Of a stretch of 64,000 nt of DNA, positions 23,878 through 32,993 are shown piece after piece. Below the pieces are notes generated by a model. The model saw nothing but the letters and a program-made list of their open reading frames with translations, did not search any database and was not told the origin of the DNA. Origin of the DNA: Ktedonosporobacter rubrisoli (GTDB lineage: Bacteria > Chloroflexota > Ktedonobacteria > Ktedonobacterales > Ktedonobacteraceae). Position numbers and translations under genes: made by a program. Every line of letters begins with the position of its first letter. The stretch's first letter is position 1. The DNA lies in the NCBI RefSeq assembly GCF_004208415.1, contig NZ_CP035758.1:11036001-11100000 (forward strand). Direction: 5' to 3'.

Positions 23878-24652
23878 CTACCTGGCAGTCCAGCCGCCGT
23901 CGATGACAAGCGCGGAGCCGGTCACAAAGGCCGCCTCGTTGGAGGCAAGATAGAGAGCCGCGTGGGCAATCTCGTCGGGCCGTCCCATGCGTCCTATAGG
24001 CTGGCGCGCGTGTAGCTGCTGGCGAACCTCATCCTTGTTCTGAGGGAAATTGCGCTCAAGATAGCCTTCGACAAAGGGCGTATGCACCGTGCCCGGGCAA
24101 ATAGCGTTAGCCCTGATTCCTTGCTTGACAAAATCGATAGCTATAGAGCGCGTCATACTGATGACAGCGCCCTTGCTTGCTCCATAAGGGAAGCGCTGAT
24201 CAACTGCGATCAAGCCTGCCACCGAAGCGATATTGACAAGAACTCCCCCTGCGGCTCCTGAGCTATCATACGCGCGACTGCATACTTTGAGCAGAGAAAT
24301 ACGCCGCGCATGTTTACTGCCATCAAGCGGTCCCAGTCTTCCGTGCTTGTCTCTAGAATATTGCCGACATGGCTGACACCAGCGTTGTTGACGAGGATGT
24401 CAAAACGCCCATACTCTTTAACTACCTGATCAAAGACTGTGCGTACCTGAGCTTCTTCCGCAACATTAAGCTGTACTGCTTGCGCGCTTCCCCTGCGGAA
24501 GTAATCTCGGCGACAACCTCTTGTGCCGCGCTTGGATTGATATCGGCGATAATAACCCTGGCGCCCTGTCTTGCATAGAGCTGGGCTATCTCTTTACCAA
24601 TGCCGGAGCCGGAGCCAGTCACGAGGGCAACTTTATTATCCAATCTGAACAT
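23878..24652 (-). pseudogene. Frameshifted short-chain dehydrogenase/reductase gene
   Basis: The N-terminal piece (from an ATG behind AGGAGG) has the Rossmann motif KVALVTGSGSGIGKEIA. The middle is in another frame and still reads DILVNNAGVSHVGN and WDRLMAVNMRGVF. The C-terminal piece returns to a third reading with the YGASKGA active site, ICPGTVHTP and VTGSALVIDGGW. Joining them gives a normal 255-residue SDR, so there are two compensating or independent indels near 24490 and 24250. The gene is inactive as read unless the indels are sequencing errors. The intact protein would be an NAD(P)-dependent oxidoreductase, perhaps linked to the sugar catabolism next to it. Confidence 0.8.
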
Positions 24653-24913
24653 AGCTGAAAACCTCCTCTGAAGTTGATTCGATACTGACAACTGCTAACA
24701 GAATAGGACATTTCTACTCTTCATACATCTGTAAATGTTGGGTGATAAATATTGTAGTGGAGCGCTGCAATCGATGCAGGTAAGCGAGGCATATAGCAGA
24801 ATCTTTCTAGGCAGGCAATTTGCGGGAACCCTCTAACCGGATGGGCTACCTGCGTTAGTATCAAGGAGAGGTAGATGCGCTAGCTGGACAGTAAATAGCG
24901 CAATCTATACAGA

Positions 24914-24959
24914 ACCGGCCAGGTGTATCATACACAGCTATGCTGATAACCTGGCCGGT
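24914..24959 (-). terminator. Hairpin terminator of the oligopeptide-binding protein gene
   Basis: An 11-bp perfect stem ACCGGCCAGGT / ACCTGGCCGGT starts seven bases after the stop codon. The U-tract beyond is weak. The gap to the SDR remnant (24653-24966) holds nothing else. Confidence 0.6.
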
Positions 24960-24966
24960 GAAATTG

Positions 24967-26601
24967 CTATTGGGTTAGATATACGTCGGACCAATCGCCA
25001 AAGTAGAGACCTTGGCCATTCAAGGAGATACCATGCACCTTAGGTGGGAAGACGGCTGCCATAGACTGGTGATCAAGCGGTAGCCAGCCCACGTTATCAA
25101 TAGCTATGCGCTCAGCTTTGGCATAGAGAGCGAGGCGCTGCTCGCCAGAGCTCTGTTCTGCCTCGGCCACAGTTTTATCGAAATCTGGATTGTTCCAGTT
25201 TCCATTATTATTGCCCGCAGTCGAGAGCAAGCTCAGATCCAGCCATTCATAGGGATCTGGGAAGTAGACACTCCATTGTGTAAAGCCAAACTGGACCGTA
25301 CGTTTTGTGGTCATATCGTTGTAGGCGGTAAGCTCTACACTCTGCAGTTTTACCTGAATACCAAGCGCTTGCTGCCACATCTGCTGTAAAGCGGCAGCCT
25401 CGTCATTTGACATCTGGCCGCTGGGATAGGTAAAGGTGACAGGAGGAACTTTACTCAGGTCGGGATAGACTGATTGTAAAAGGGATTTGGCCTTAGCCTT
25501 GTCGAAAGGTATACCAGCATAATCGGCCTGAGAACCAGGTTCGCCCGGCGGAACAATCGTGCTGGCCGGGGTTACTGCGTCATGCAGGATGGCCGAGGAC
25601 AGCGTTTGCTTATCTATGGCTGCGGCAAAAGCTTGCCGTACAGGAGTCTTGTCGAAGGGCGCCATCTTGTTATTAAAGAAGAGCGAATCTGTCTGTAGTA
25701 TCGGCTTTCTAATGAAGCCGGGCAAGCTCTTAGCGATGGCCTGATCATCGGGTATGATGCCCCAGACAAAATCATATTGCCCAGCACGGTACGATTTAAG
25801 CGCCGTAGAGGGATCTTTGACGAAGAGCATATCGACCTCTGATAGCTTCGTCTTAGAGCCATAATAATGCGGATTGGGAACCAGAACCATGCGCGAATTG
25901 GCTTCCCATGATTTCACCATAAAAGGTCCCGTACCGGCCGCGTTGCCTGCTACATGCTGGGTCCAGTTGGCTTGTCCGTACTGCTCGATCAACTTCTGAT
26001 TCAAGGGGTAGAAGAGTGACACGGTGAGAACCTGCAAGAAATAAGCTGTAGGCCTTACCAGCGTCACCTTCAAAGTATGATCGTCGACTGCTTGAACACC
26101 GGTCAGCGTCTTTGACTTGCCTGAGTTGACATCTGTTGCTCCTACAATCGACTCTTCGAGAACTGGAGCAACCGGCGATTTTACTTCTGGCAATAGATTC
26201 CGTGTCCAGGTGTAGACGTATGTCTGGGCTGTAACTGGCGTGCCATCCGAGAATGTAATGCCCTGTTTGAGATGGAACGTATACACCTTATTGTTGTCGG
26301 AGACATCCCAGGTGGCCTGGTCAGGGACAACATTGAGATCCTTGTCCGATTTGACAAGACCTGTGAAGATCATATTGATTGCCTGATTAGAATTGCTATC
26401 AGGTCCACTGGCCGGATCTAGTTTGCCGACGTCGGTAGTTCCTACATTAGGGTAGCGTAAGACTTGCTTGGATGATGCTGTGTTAGAAGAATTATTGCCT
26501 GGTGTCGTTGGGCTTCCACCGCAGGCCGCAAATAAAGTTAGGAGCGCGGCAAAGAGGGTGAAAGAGAGAAATAGCGAACACCTGCTTCGCGGCAATCGCA
26601 T
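24967..26601 (-). CDS. Peptide/oligopeptide ABC transporter substrate-binding lipoprotein
   Basis: The 544-residue protein belongs to the SBP_bac_5 (OppA/DppA) family. It has a lipoprotein signal with lipobox LFAAC and a Ser/Thr/Asn-rich linker, then typical landmarks: GLVKSDKDLNVVPD, YTFHLKQGITFSDGTPVTA, GTGPFMVKSW, RQAFAAAIDKQTL and the C-terminal DPYEWLDL. It captures peptides or similar solutes outside the membrane for an ABC importer. No permease or ATPase gene is adjacent, so it is an orphan binding protein or shares a transporter encoded elsewhere. An ATG at 26601 is preferred; a GTG four codons earlier is possible. It ends at a hairpin terminator. Confidence 0.92.
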   Translation of the reverse strand: MRLPRSRCSLFLSFTLFAALLTLFAACGGSPTTPGNNSSNTASSKQVLRYPNVGTTDVGKLDPASGPDSNSNQAINMIFTGLVKSDKDLNVVPDQATWDVSDNNKVYTFHLKQGITFSDGTPVTAQTYVYTWTRNLLPEVKSPVAPVLEESIVGATDVNSGKSKTLTGVQAVDDHTLKVTLVRPTAYFLQVLTVSLFYPLNQKLIEQYGQANWTQHVAGNAAGTGPFMVKSWEANSRMVLVPNPHYYGSKTKLSEVDMLFVKDPSTALKSYRAGQYDFVWGIIPDDQAIAKSLPGFIRKPILQTDSLFFNNKMAPFDKTPVRQAFAAAIDKQTLSSAILHDAVTPASTIVPPGEPGSQADYAGIPFDKAKAKSLLQSVYPDLSKVPPVTFTYPSGQMSNDEAAALQQMWQQALGIQVKLQSVELTAYNDMTTKRTVQFGFTQWSVYFPDPYEWLDLSLLSTAGNNNGNWNNPDFDKTVAEAEQSSGEQRLALYAKAERIAIDNVGWLPLDHQSMAAVFPPKVHGISLNGQGLYFGDWSDVYLTQ

Positions 26602-26923
26602 AGACAGTCTCACTTTCTACTGCCAAGAAAATGCAGTCTGGTTGTTTAGTTTAACATTATATCCTCTTATCTCTACCGTATACAAGATAAAGTAGTTATT
26701 TTATTCCTCTGCCTCATTCTCTAACGTACCATCTCTAATGCTACGTGTCGAGTATTGTAATTTCATTGTCTATTCGGAGCGCATCTTTCCACCTGCTGGG
26801 CCTGAAACTAGGAGCGCAAGAGGAAAGATTTTTAGGCTATCCTCAATTGTTTGGGCAATGGGTATTCGGGAAGACGGTTTTCTGATACAATAGGCGTATT
26901 CAAAGAGAAACGAGGGAGAAGAT
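26602..26923. other. Divergent intergenic region, binding protein / TetR regulator
   Basis: About 320 bases between divergently transcribed genes, without a gene of its own. It would be the natural place for TetR operators, but no clear dyad was recognised by eye. Confidence 0.4.
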
Positions 26924-27505
26924 ATGCGGCCCGCTGGCCGTTCTATGCGCGAAAGTATTCTGGAAGCTGCTGTACAATTATTTGCGGCATATGGCTATCA
27001 TGCTGCTCCGCTGCGCGACATTGCGCGCATTGCTGGTATTCAAGCCGCGAGCATCTATCATCACTATCCAAATAAGCAAGCGCTGCTCATAGAGATCATG
27101 GAAACGTATATGCAGCGCTTGAATAATCGGATGGAACATATTTTACGTGAGCATGATGATCCTATGCAGCGTTTGCACGAAGCTATTGCCTCCCATATTC
27201 GCCTGCATACAAGCCACAAAGCAGAATTTTTTATCATTGATACGGAGATCAGGTCTCTTGAAGATGAGAAGCGTTCCTATATTCTAGCCTTGCGTGATCG
27301 CTATGAGAAGCTCTTACAAGAGCTTTTGCAGGATGGCATGGAACGAGGCTGTTTTCGGGCAAGCGATGTAAAGGTTACATCCTATGCCATTATTGCTATG
27401 TGCACTGAAGTTGCCTCCTGGTTTCGTCCCGATGGACGACTCAGCGTACAGCAAGTGATCGATATTTATCGAGGCATAATTACGCAAGGGCTTATCTTGA
27501 CCTGA
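26924..27505 (+). CDS. TetR/AcrR-family transcriptional regulator
   Basis: The 193-residue protein starts with a TetR-type HTH at residues about 8-54 (ESILEAAVQLFAAYGYHAAP, DIARIAGIQAASIYHHYPNK). An all-helical ligand-binding domain follows that resembles regulators of acyl-CoA and lipid catabolism (KstR2/FadR-like TetR_C groups), with IIDTEIRSLEDEKRS as a typical helix. TetR proteins repress DNA until a small ligand binds. Its ATG follows GGGAGAAGAT. It is divergent from the oligopeptide-binding lipoprotein gene, which is a possible target. A long hairpin lies downstream. Confidence 0.92.
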   Translation: MRPAGRSMRESILEAAVQLFAAYGYHAAPLRDIARIAGIQAASIYHHYPNKQALLIEIMETYMQRLNNRMEHILREHDDPMQRLHEAIASHIRLHTSHKAEFFIIDTEIRSLEDEKRSYILALRDRYEKLLQELLQDGMERGCFRASDVKVTSYAIIAMCTEVASWFRPDGRLSVQQVIDIYRGIITQGLILT

Positions 27506-27582
27506 TTTGCCCATATCCACAAAATATCGTTGGTCTGACTGGTGAGATGAGAAGAAGGTTCCTATTTCAGCTTCTACCATGG

Positions 27583-27663
27583 ATAGGACTGCCTGAGAGC
27601 AGGGATGGGCTGAGTAACCTATCATCTTGCATGCATGCAAGATGCTGTCTGCAGCAGTCCTAT
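27583..27663 (+). repeat. Nested inverted repeats downstream of the TetR gene
   Basis: The outer arms ATAGGACTGC (27583-27592) and GCAGTCCTAT (27654-27663) enclose a perfect 22-bp palindrome at 27623-27644 (arms CATCTTGCATG). The whole would fold into a branched RNA or serve as a protein-binding dyad. No U-tract follows directly, so it is not a standard terminator. Confidence 0.5.
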
Positions 27664-27845
27664 ATCTTCTTTGCCTGCGCATCTGAAAATATACTTTACT
27701 TATTAGAGCATAAGCCTACTAAAAAGATGTATATTACTCGCCCCAAAAAAACAGGACCTTTTGATTATCTGCGATAGAAAGGAAACATACCCGTTGCATC
27801 TACGTAGTACTATATGTATTTAGAAGTTGGGAGCATTTTATCGTT

Positions 27846-28628
27846 ATGGTTCATGAAAACAACCATCCTGATAAGAGGTTGAAATTATTTATCGGAACGC
27901 TAGTTCTCCTTCTCATACTGATAAGTAGCAGTATCTTTTTTTTTGTGAGGACCCAGGGGAGCAGAGAGCGTAATTCGGCGAGTTCCGCTGTAACAGCTAC
28001 CACGACGCCGAAGCTTACGCCTACGCAGACTCTCACCTCGCAGCCTCTCTTTGCTGAGTATTTTATTGATAACAGTAAGGGCTGGTATCTTAGTGACGTT
28101 GCTGACTACACGCGAACGATCAGCGATGGAAAGCTGATGTTGGCCGCTACCAATCATAAAATCCTTGTCGAAAGCTTGCCCTCAAACACAAAATTTGATA
28201 ATTGTATCCTCACTGTAGCCTTTACCTTGCAGCAAGGAGATGCTCAGGACAGCGTTGGCGTCTATGTGCGCGGAGATAGTAATCTTGACCATGATTATCG
28301 TATTGATATTTATGGCGATTCAACATATGCAATTAATAAAGAGACGCTGGATGCGCAAAATATGCCTATGGAAACAACGCTTATTCCGCGCACGCACAGC
28401 TCGTTACTGGCACCTGTGGGACGGGCCAATGTGCTCAGGGTGATCATGAAAGGGCCAGAACTTGTGCTGATGATCAACGATAACGTGGTAAATTCGATTA
28501 CTGACCTGGATTATACGCGTGGCCAGATCGCCCTTTTTGTGGCTAATGGAAGCACTTCGGAAGGCGTAAAGGCATCCTTTGGTAGAGTAGAGGTCGATTC
28601 GGTACCTGATGTCACGCCTGTGCCATGA
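27846..28628 (+). CDS. Membrane-anchored protein with an extracellular beta-sandwich-like domain
   Basis: No named family was assigned. Of 260 residues, about 15-35 form a single transmembrane helix (LFIGTLVLLLILISSSIFFFV), followed by a Thr/Pro-rich stalk (TATTTPKLTPTQT) and a domain of about 190 residues. That domain has the strand pattern of a concanavalin/LamG-like or DUF1080-like sandwich (WYLSDVADYTRTISDGKLML, SVGVYVRGDSN, RGQIALFVANGS). In Ktedonobacteria such modules are common outside the membrane, often behind kinase or sensor parts; here it stands alone. It probably faces the cell exterior. It ends at a compact terminator. Confidence 0.7.
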   Translation: MVHENNHPDKRLKLFIGTLVLLLILISSSIFFFVRTQGSRERNSASSAVTATTTPKLTPTQTLTSQPLFAEYFIDNSKGWYLSDVADYTRTISDGKLMLAATNHKILVESLPSNTKFDNCILTVAFTLQQGDAQDSVGVYVRGDSNLDHDYRIDIYGDSTYAINKETLDAQNMPMETTLIPRTHSSLLAPVGRANVLRVIMKGPELVLMINDNVVNSITDLDYTRGQIALFVANGSTSEGVKASFGRVEVDSVPDVTPVP

Positions 28629-28630
28629 GT

Positions 28631-28651
28631 AAGCGCGTTGGGCGCTTTTAT
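28631..28651 (+). terminator. Terminator after the membrane-anchored protein gene
   Basis: A 6-bp GC-rich stem AAGCGC / GCGCTT with a 5-base loop is followed by TTAT, three bases past the stop. Confidence 0.5.
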
Positions 28652-28913
28652 AGCTACCTATACTTCAAAATGAAAATGCCTTTGATTTATTATGGCTCGG
28701 CACCTTGATGTGCCTCTTCCCTCTACTCCTGACGAGCCCGAGCCCTTATAACGGAGTATAAGGTAGCACGTGATAGAGCATTCAACATGCCCCGCCGTGC
28801 TACTCTGCTAACTATCGCGGCATAGACGCTAGCTTATGACGCACCGTGAACACGATAGAGACTCGCGGAAAAGATTGCCTGGCTCGACTACCAGGGCTCC
28901 TGAACCAAATTTC

Positions 28914-29540
28914 CTAAGGAAGAGATTGGCTTGCGCCCACCGTCAAAATGTTTTGCTGGGAGTCGCTTTGCCTGAGAAATTGGACGACATAACGCCCTAA
29001 AATATCGGTCTCCAGGTTAAGAAGCGTGCCCGGACGCACACCTCCAAGATTTGTATGCTCACGCGTGTAGGGGATCAAGGCTATGGAGAAGCTAGCGTCT
29101 TTAACATCCACGACAGTCAGGCTAACGCCATTAAGCGCGATAAAACCCTTTGGAACAACATAGGGACGTAGACGAGCTGGAAGCTCTATCTCAACATCCT
29201 GGCCTATGCCGTCTTCGTGTATGGTGCGTACTGCGACTGCGGCCTCGATATGACCCTGTACGATGTGGCCACCGATGCGTCCCTGAGCAGCTAAAGAACG
29301 CTCCAGATTTACTGGAGAGCCCGCTGCTAACTGGCCTAACGCTGTACAGCGTAGCGTTTCCGGCATGGTATCCACGCGAAACCAGTTCTTCTCACAGGCC
29401 GTCACCGTGAGACATGTGCCATCAACGGCAATGCTGTCCTTGACAGCTATATCATGGAGGACGTGTTCGGCTTCAATAACCAGGCCATCGGATTCACAGC
29501 TCTTGATTTTGCCAACTTCTTCAACAATACCTGAAAACAT
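28914..29540 (-). CDS. ribE: Riboflavin synthase (alpha subunit)
   Basis: This enzyme converts two molecules of 6,7-dimethyl-8-ribityllumazine into riboflavin and a pyrimidine returned to the pathway. The 208-residue length and two-fold repeat of lumazine-binding domains are typical: MFSGIVEEVGKI with VDGTCLTVT in the first half, and GGHIVQGHIEA with ALNGVSLTVVDV in the second. It is the last gene of the riboflavin operon, 13 bases after ribH. Some nomenclatures call this gene ribC or ribB. Confidence 0.95.
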   Translation of the reverse strand: MFSGIVEEVGKIKSCESDGLVIEAEHVLHDIAVKDSIAVDGTCLTVTACEKNWFRVDTMPETLRCTALGQLAAGSPVNLERSLAAQGRIGGHIVQGHIEAAVAVRTIHEDGIGQDVEIELPARLRPYVVPKGFIALNGVSLTVVDVKDASFSIALIPYTREHTNLGGVRPGTLLNLETDILGRYVVQFLRQSDSQQNILTVGASQSLP

Positions 29541-29553
29541 TTCTTGCTCTCCT

Positions 29554-30057
29554 TTATCTTATGCTATTTGTTGCGTTCTCAATGCTGAGCTTCTTGAGGG
29601 ACTGAACAGTATGAGCCATTTCTATGGCGGCCTGTGCGCACTCCCTTCCCCGCTCTATGCGCTCGGTAGCCTGCCGTTGATTTTCAGCGCAGATAACGCC
29701 GAAAATGATGGGTGTGCCAGTATCAAGGGAGACGCGCTGCAGACCCTGAGCCGCCGCATCCCCTACCAGCACATCATGGCGTGTTTCGCCTTTCATGACG
29801 CAGCCAAAGCAAATGATTGCATCATAATTTCTATCGTGGAGCATAGCTTGAGCCGCTGCGGGCAGTTCATAAGAGCCCGGAACACTGATAATAGAGATAT
29901 CATCAGTAGCAACCTGCAGGCGTAGTAGCTCATCTTGTGCTAATTTGAGCATTGCTGCTGTGACATGGCTGTTGTAGCGCGCGACTATCATACCGATTTT
30001 GAGACCTGAGCCATCGAGCGCAGGCTCGCTAAATTGTAGAGGAGCTTGCTTTATCAT
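29554..30057 (-). CDS. ribH: 6,7-dimethyl-8-ribityllumazine synthase
   Basis: Lumazine synthase condenses the ribityl-aminopyrimidine with 3,4-dihydroxybutanone 4-phosphate. The family motifs are present: IVARYNSHVTAAML, VPGSYELPAAAQ, CFGCVMKGETRHDVLV with the catalytic His, and PIIFGVICAEN. At 167 residues it has normal length. Its ATG, behind AAAGGAAAGT, lies inside the 3' end of ribAB with a 29-base overlap, which implies translational coupling. The RibH product forms icosahedral or pentameric shells in many bacteria. Confidence 0.95.
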   Translation of the reverse strand: MIKQAPLQFSEPALDGSGLKIGMIVARYNSHVTAAMLKLAQDELLRLQVATDDISIISVPGSYELPAAAQAMLHDRNYDAIICFGCVMKGETRHDVLVGDAAAQGLQRVSLDTGTPIIFGVICAENQRQATERIERGRECAQAAIEMAHTVQSLKKLSIENATNSIR

Positions 30058-31324
30058 ACTTTCCTTCCTTTGCTATAACATCATCATGACGGAATGCCTG
30101 GGGCTGAAGCGTAAACATATGCCCGAGACGTTGCTGTTTTGTGCGTAGATAATGGATGTTAGCCTCTGTCGGCGAGGTTTCCAGAGCAACGCGCTCGACG
30201 TTGAGTCCGGCTTCGGTGAAGGCTTGCAATTTGCGAGGGTTATTGGTCATCAGCCGCGCGTGAGTTATGCCCAGATGACGGATAATGTCTAGCGCAGTTG
30301 CATAGGAGCGCGCATCGACAGGATAGCCGAGCTTCTCATTGGCATCCAGCGTGTCGTATCCATGATCCTGAAGCGTGTAGGCCTGAAGTTTGGCACTCAG
30401 GCCTATGCCCCGCCCTTCCTGTGGAAGGTAGAGCAGCATACCACGCCCATCTTCGGCTATTGCTTGCAAGGCTGCCTGCATCTGGGCCTGGCAGTCGCAG
30501 CGCCGAGATCCGAAGATATCGCCAGTGGTGCAGGCTGAGTGTAAGCGTAGTAGCGGTGGCTGAGTTGAGCTTTCACGCAAATCTCCCAGGATAAGGGCGA
30601 GATAATGCTGGCCGCTGGCAAGCTCTAGATAATCCTGGAGCTGGAACGTTGCTATATCTGTGGGTAGCTCTGTTTTGCTCACAAGGACTATGCGATGCTC
30701 CTGGCGGTAGCGCGCAATTGCCTCAACTGTGATCATACCAATATTCCGTTGGCGAGCCAATGCGAAAAGCTTCTCCCCACGCGCGGCTTCGCCATCCTCA
30801 TCCAAAACCTCACAGATGACAGCCGCCGGTTCCAGGCCTGCAATGCGCATCAAATCTACAGAGGCTTCTGTGTGGCCACGGCGTTCAAGCGTGCCTCCCT
30901 GACGAGCCCGTAGCGGGAAGACATGCCCCGGACGAGCCAGGTCAGCGGGTTGCGTGGTGGGATCGACAAGGGCACGAATGGTGACTGCGCGATCATGAGC
31001 AGAGATGCCCGTGGTTGTATTATGGCGAGCATCAACAGAAGTCGTGAAGGCCGTCCCCTGTAACGGGTTTCCCTCGACCTCGGTAAGCGGGAGATGCAAT
31101 GCTTCCAGGCGCTCGGCAGGCAAGGCTACGCAGATAAGGCCGCAAGCCGTGTGAGCCAGAAAGTTGACAGCTTCGGGCGTGACAAATTGAGCTGGCAGAC
31201 AGAGATCTGCTTCATTTTCGCGATCCTCATCGTCGCAGATGAGAACCATCTTGCCTGCCCTTAGTTCTTGTATGGCCTCAGCAATAGTGAAGTAGCGGTT
31301 GGCAGTAGTGGGTATGTTATTCAA
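30029..31324 (-). CDS. ribAB: Bifunctional 3,4-dihydroxy-2-butanone-4-phosphate synthase / GTP cyclohydrolase II
   Basis: The 431-residue fusion carries both entry enzymes of riboflavin synthesis. The N-terminal 200 residues are DHBP synthase (VLICDDEDRENEADL, RRGHTEASVDLMRIAG). The C-terminal 210 are GTP cyclohydrolase II with the zinc cysteines in SACTTGDIFGSRRCDCQ and the motif LPQEGRGIGLSAKLQAY. The start is a TTG, with GGGGTG seven bases before it. It heads the operon ribAB-ribH-ribE behind an FMN riboswitch. The deaminase/reductase gene ribD is not in the window and must be elsewhere. Confidence 0.95.
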   Translation of the reverse strand: MNNIPTTANRYFTIAEAIQELRAGKMVLICDDEDRENEADLCLPAQFVTPEAVNFLAHTACGLICVALPAERLEALHLPLTEVEGNPLQGTAFTTSVDARHNTTTGISAHDRAVTIRALVDPTTQPADLARPGHVFPLRARQGGTLERRGHTEASVDLMRIAGLEPAAVICEVLDEDGEAARGEKLFALARQRNIGMITVEAIARYRQEHRIVLVSKTELPTDIATFQLQDYLELASGQHYLALILGDLRESSTQPPLLRLHSACTTGDIFGSRRCDCQAQMQAALQAIAEDGRGMLLYLPQEGRGIGLSAKLQAYTLQDHGYDTLDANEKLGYPVDARSYATALDIIRHLGITHARLMTNNPRKLQAFTEAGLNVERVALETSPTEANIHYLRTKQQRLGHMFTLQPQAFRHDDVIAKEGKYDKASSSTI

Positions 31325-31527
31325 GTCCTTTCACCCCTTACTCAGTTGCATACATGATATGTAAGTCGAGGTGGGATGAAGGTAGGGGAGGAGAGCATAG
31401 CAGGAAGAGCTTATCCCAATCTGGTAATAAGCTATGCATTTCAGCAAGACAAGCGTAATATGCAAGATAAACATAAAAGCAAATTAAATGCTGATCTAGA
31501 TATGAGCAGCTGCTTGCTTGATATACT

Positions 31528-31661
31528 GCCTTCTCCCATCCGGACTATACCGTCGGCTCTGGAACTTCCCCAGATCTACCGCTGTCTGAACAGCAGGTCG
31601 CGGGCTTTACCGCCGATCGGGAATTGGAAGCTATACAAGCTTCCTCACCCTGCCCCGAAGA
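31528..31661 (-). ncRNA. FMN riboswitch (RFN element)
   Basis: On the minus strand the conserved 5' part (TTCGGGGCAGGGTGAGG ... AATTCCCGATCGGCGGTAAA, with AGCCCGCGACC) and the conserved 3' part (GAGCCGACGGTATAGTC, then CGGATGGGAGAAGG) of the RFN element are unmistakable. The variable stem between GGGTGA and ATTCCC is a helix GGAAGC-TTGTATA-GCTTCC. It lies about 200 bases before the ribAB start, so FMN binding should switch off the riboflavin operon. Confidence 0.95.
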
Positions 31662-31695
31662 CATATCTGTTATTCAATTTTTCTTCTCTCTTATG

Positions 31696-31724
31696 AGAGT
31701 AATATACAGGCCTAACTTTGTCAA
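31696..31724 (-). promoter_or_regulatory. Promoter of the riboflavin operon
   Basis: On the minus strand TTGACA (31724-31719) is followed after 17 bases by TACTCT (31701-31696). It lies just upstream of the FMN riboswitch, as expected for its promoter. Confidence 0.5.
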
Positions 31725-31964
31725 CCCGATATATGCCGGGTCTTGCTATTGGGATAATAAGATTGAGCGTTTTCCCAATGTCAGACGTGGGTCATGGGCC
31801 GTGAAGACAAGAAAAGCCCTGACTATCCCTCTCGTTAAGAGCTAGCTTCCCTGAAAGGTGTAGGACAATAGCAAAACAGTGGTTTTGAGCAAACTGTATA
31901 CGCTTATTGCCCTACCGGGGAAGATCTTAAATCTTGTTAGCGCCAGGAAGTGGCCCAACACTAC

Positions 31965-32234
31965 TTAATGTTCCGAACGAGGCTCTTCCTCTTCTTTAGG
32001 AAGCGTCGTAGTTCCGGAAAGCAAGTTATCAAGGGTCTTTTTCCTGATGCGGTATGTCTGGCGTGCTCCGCGATGTGGGAGAAGAATGGCATCCATAATA
32101 CCATGGGTGATCCAGCGGCGTACCGTTGTGGTATCCACACGCAAGCTCTTTGCTACTTCGCGGATGGTCAGCAGATCGTCTTCATTTTGGCGAGCTCCTT
32201 GTGATTTAGGAGTCATAGTTGTTTGTTCTGGCAT
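31965..32234 (-). CDS. Small helix-turn-helix (excisionase-type) protein
   Basis: The 89-residue protein has an HTH_17-type DNA-binding domain at residues about 20-75: LLTIREVAKSLRVDTTTVRRW, the wing LLPHRGARQTYRI and the final helix KKTLDNLL. An acidic/basic tail (PKEEEEPRSEH) follows. The ATG has AAGGGAAGTT upstream. It is the third small protein of this type in the window, but it is not close to the other two in sequence. There is no integrase or transposase near it, so a regulatory role is more likely than excision. Confidence 0.82.
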   Translation of the reverse strand: MPEQTTMTPKSQGARQNEDDLLTIREVAKSLRVDTTTVRRWITHGIMDAILLPHRGARQTYRIRKKTLDNLLSGTTTLPKEEEEPRSEH

Positions 32235-32279
32235 AACTTCCCTTCTTTCTATTTCTAGAGTATATCACTCTGTGAGAGA

Positions 32280-32993
32280 CTAGTGAATGTTGTGCACTGC
32301 AGAAATGATAAGTCTGGCAAAATAAATTGTAAGGCCACACGTGAGCAAGACCGCTAAAACGTAGGGAATGATCACCACAGCTGTAGATCTTCCATGCGAC
32401 AGGCGATGAACGCCAGCTATAGCGGCGATATTAATAAATATGCTGTAAATAATAATTGCCAGGCCTATGATTGGCGAGATGAAGATCCGGCCGAACGTTT
32501 GCATGAGTACCAGCACTGTGGTGATAATACTTTGCACAACAGTGAGCGGAACTTGATAAAGAAGGGTAGCGTAGGCTTGTGAGACATAGCTCCCGTTCCC
32601 TGAGAAGGCTCGGGCTAGCAGAAACTGGATAGTGACACCTATGAAGAATAAGATGGGCACTGCCAGGACTTGAATCAGGGTTGCCACAAGAGATGTGCCA
32701 ACGGCAAGCGAAGCGAGCGCGTTATAGAGTGGCGATGGCCCGCCGGTTGCTCTGATAGTGCTTGCCCGATTCAAGCCTCTTATCAACCCAAGAACTCCAG
32801 GGATGAAGACAAGCAGAAAAAGCTGTACAACTACAATATCCCATTTCGCTCGTTCCCCCTCTTCCGCAAATAATCTTGCACTGGGCCTGAAAATTGCTTT
32901 AAGATAAAGGATAGGGAGTTCTATGATTGCGATAGCAAGCGGGCGGGGCTTTGCTATTTCATATGCTGCCTTATAGCTGCTTCGTTCAGCCAT
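32280..32993 (-). CDS. Yip1-like multi-pass membrane protein
   Basis: The 237-residue protein has five or six predicted membrane helices, for example IVVVQLFLLVFIPGVLGLI, VATLIQVLAVPILFFIGVTI and IIPYVLAVLLTCGLTIYFA. The N-terminal segment PILYLKAIFRPSARLFAEE followed by the helix pattern and the central FLLARAFSGNGSY is typical of bacterial Yip1-domain proteins. Their function is largely unknown; a role in membrane organisation is assumed by analogy to eukaryotic Yip1. The start has AAGGAGA seven bases upstream. It shares direction with the small HTH gene 45 bases downstream. Confidence 0.75.
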   Translation of the reverse strand: MAERSSYKAAYEIAKPRPLAIAIIELPILYLKAIFRPSARLFAEEGERAKWDIVVVQLFLLVFIPGVLGLIRGLNRASTIRATGGPSPLYNALASLAVGTSLVATLIQVLAVPILFFIGVTIQFLLARAFSGNGSYVSQAYATLLYQVPLTVVQSIITTVLVLMQTFGRIFISPIIGLAIIIYSIFINIAAIAGVHRLSHGRSTAVVIIPYVLAVLLTCGLTIYFARLIISAVHNIH

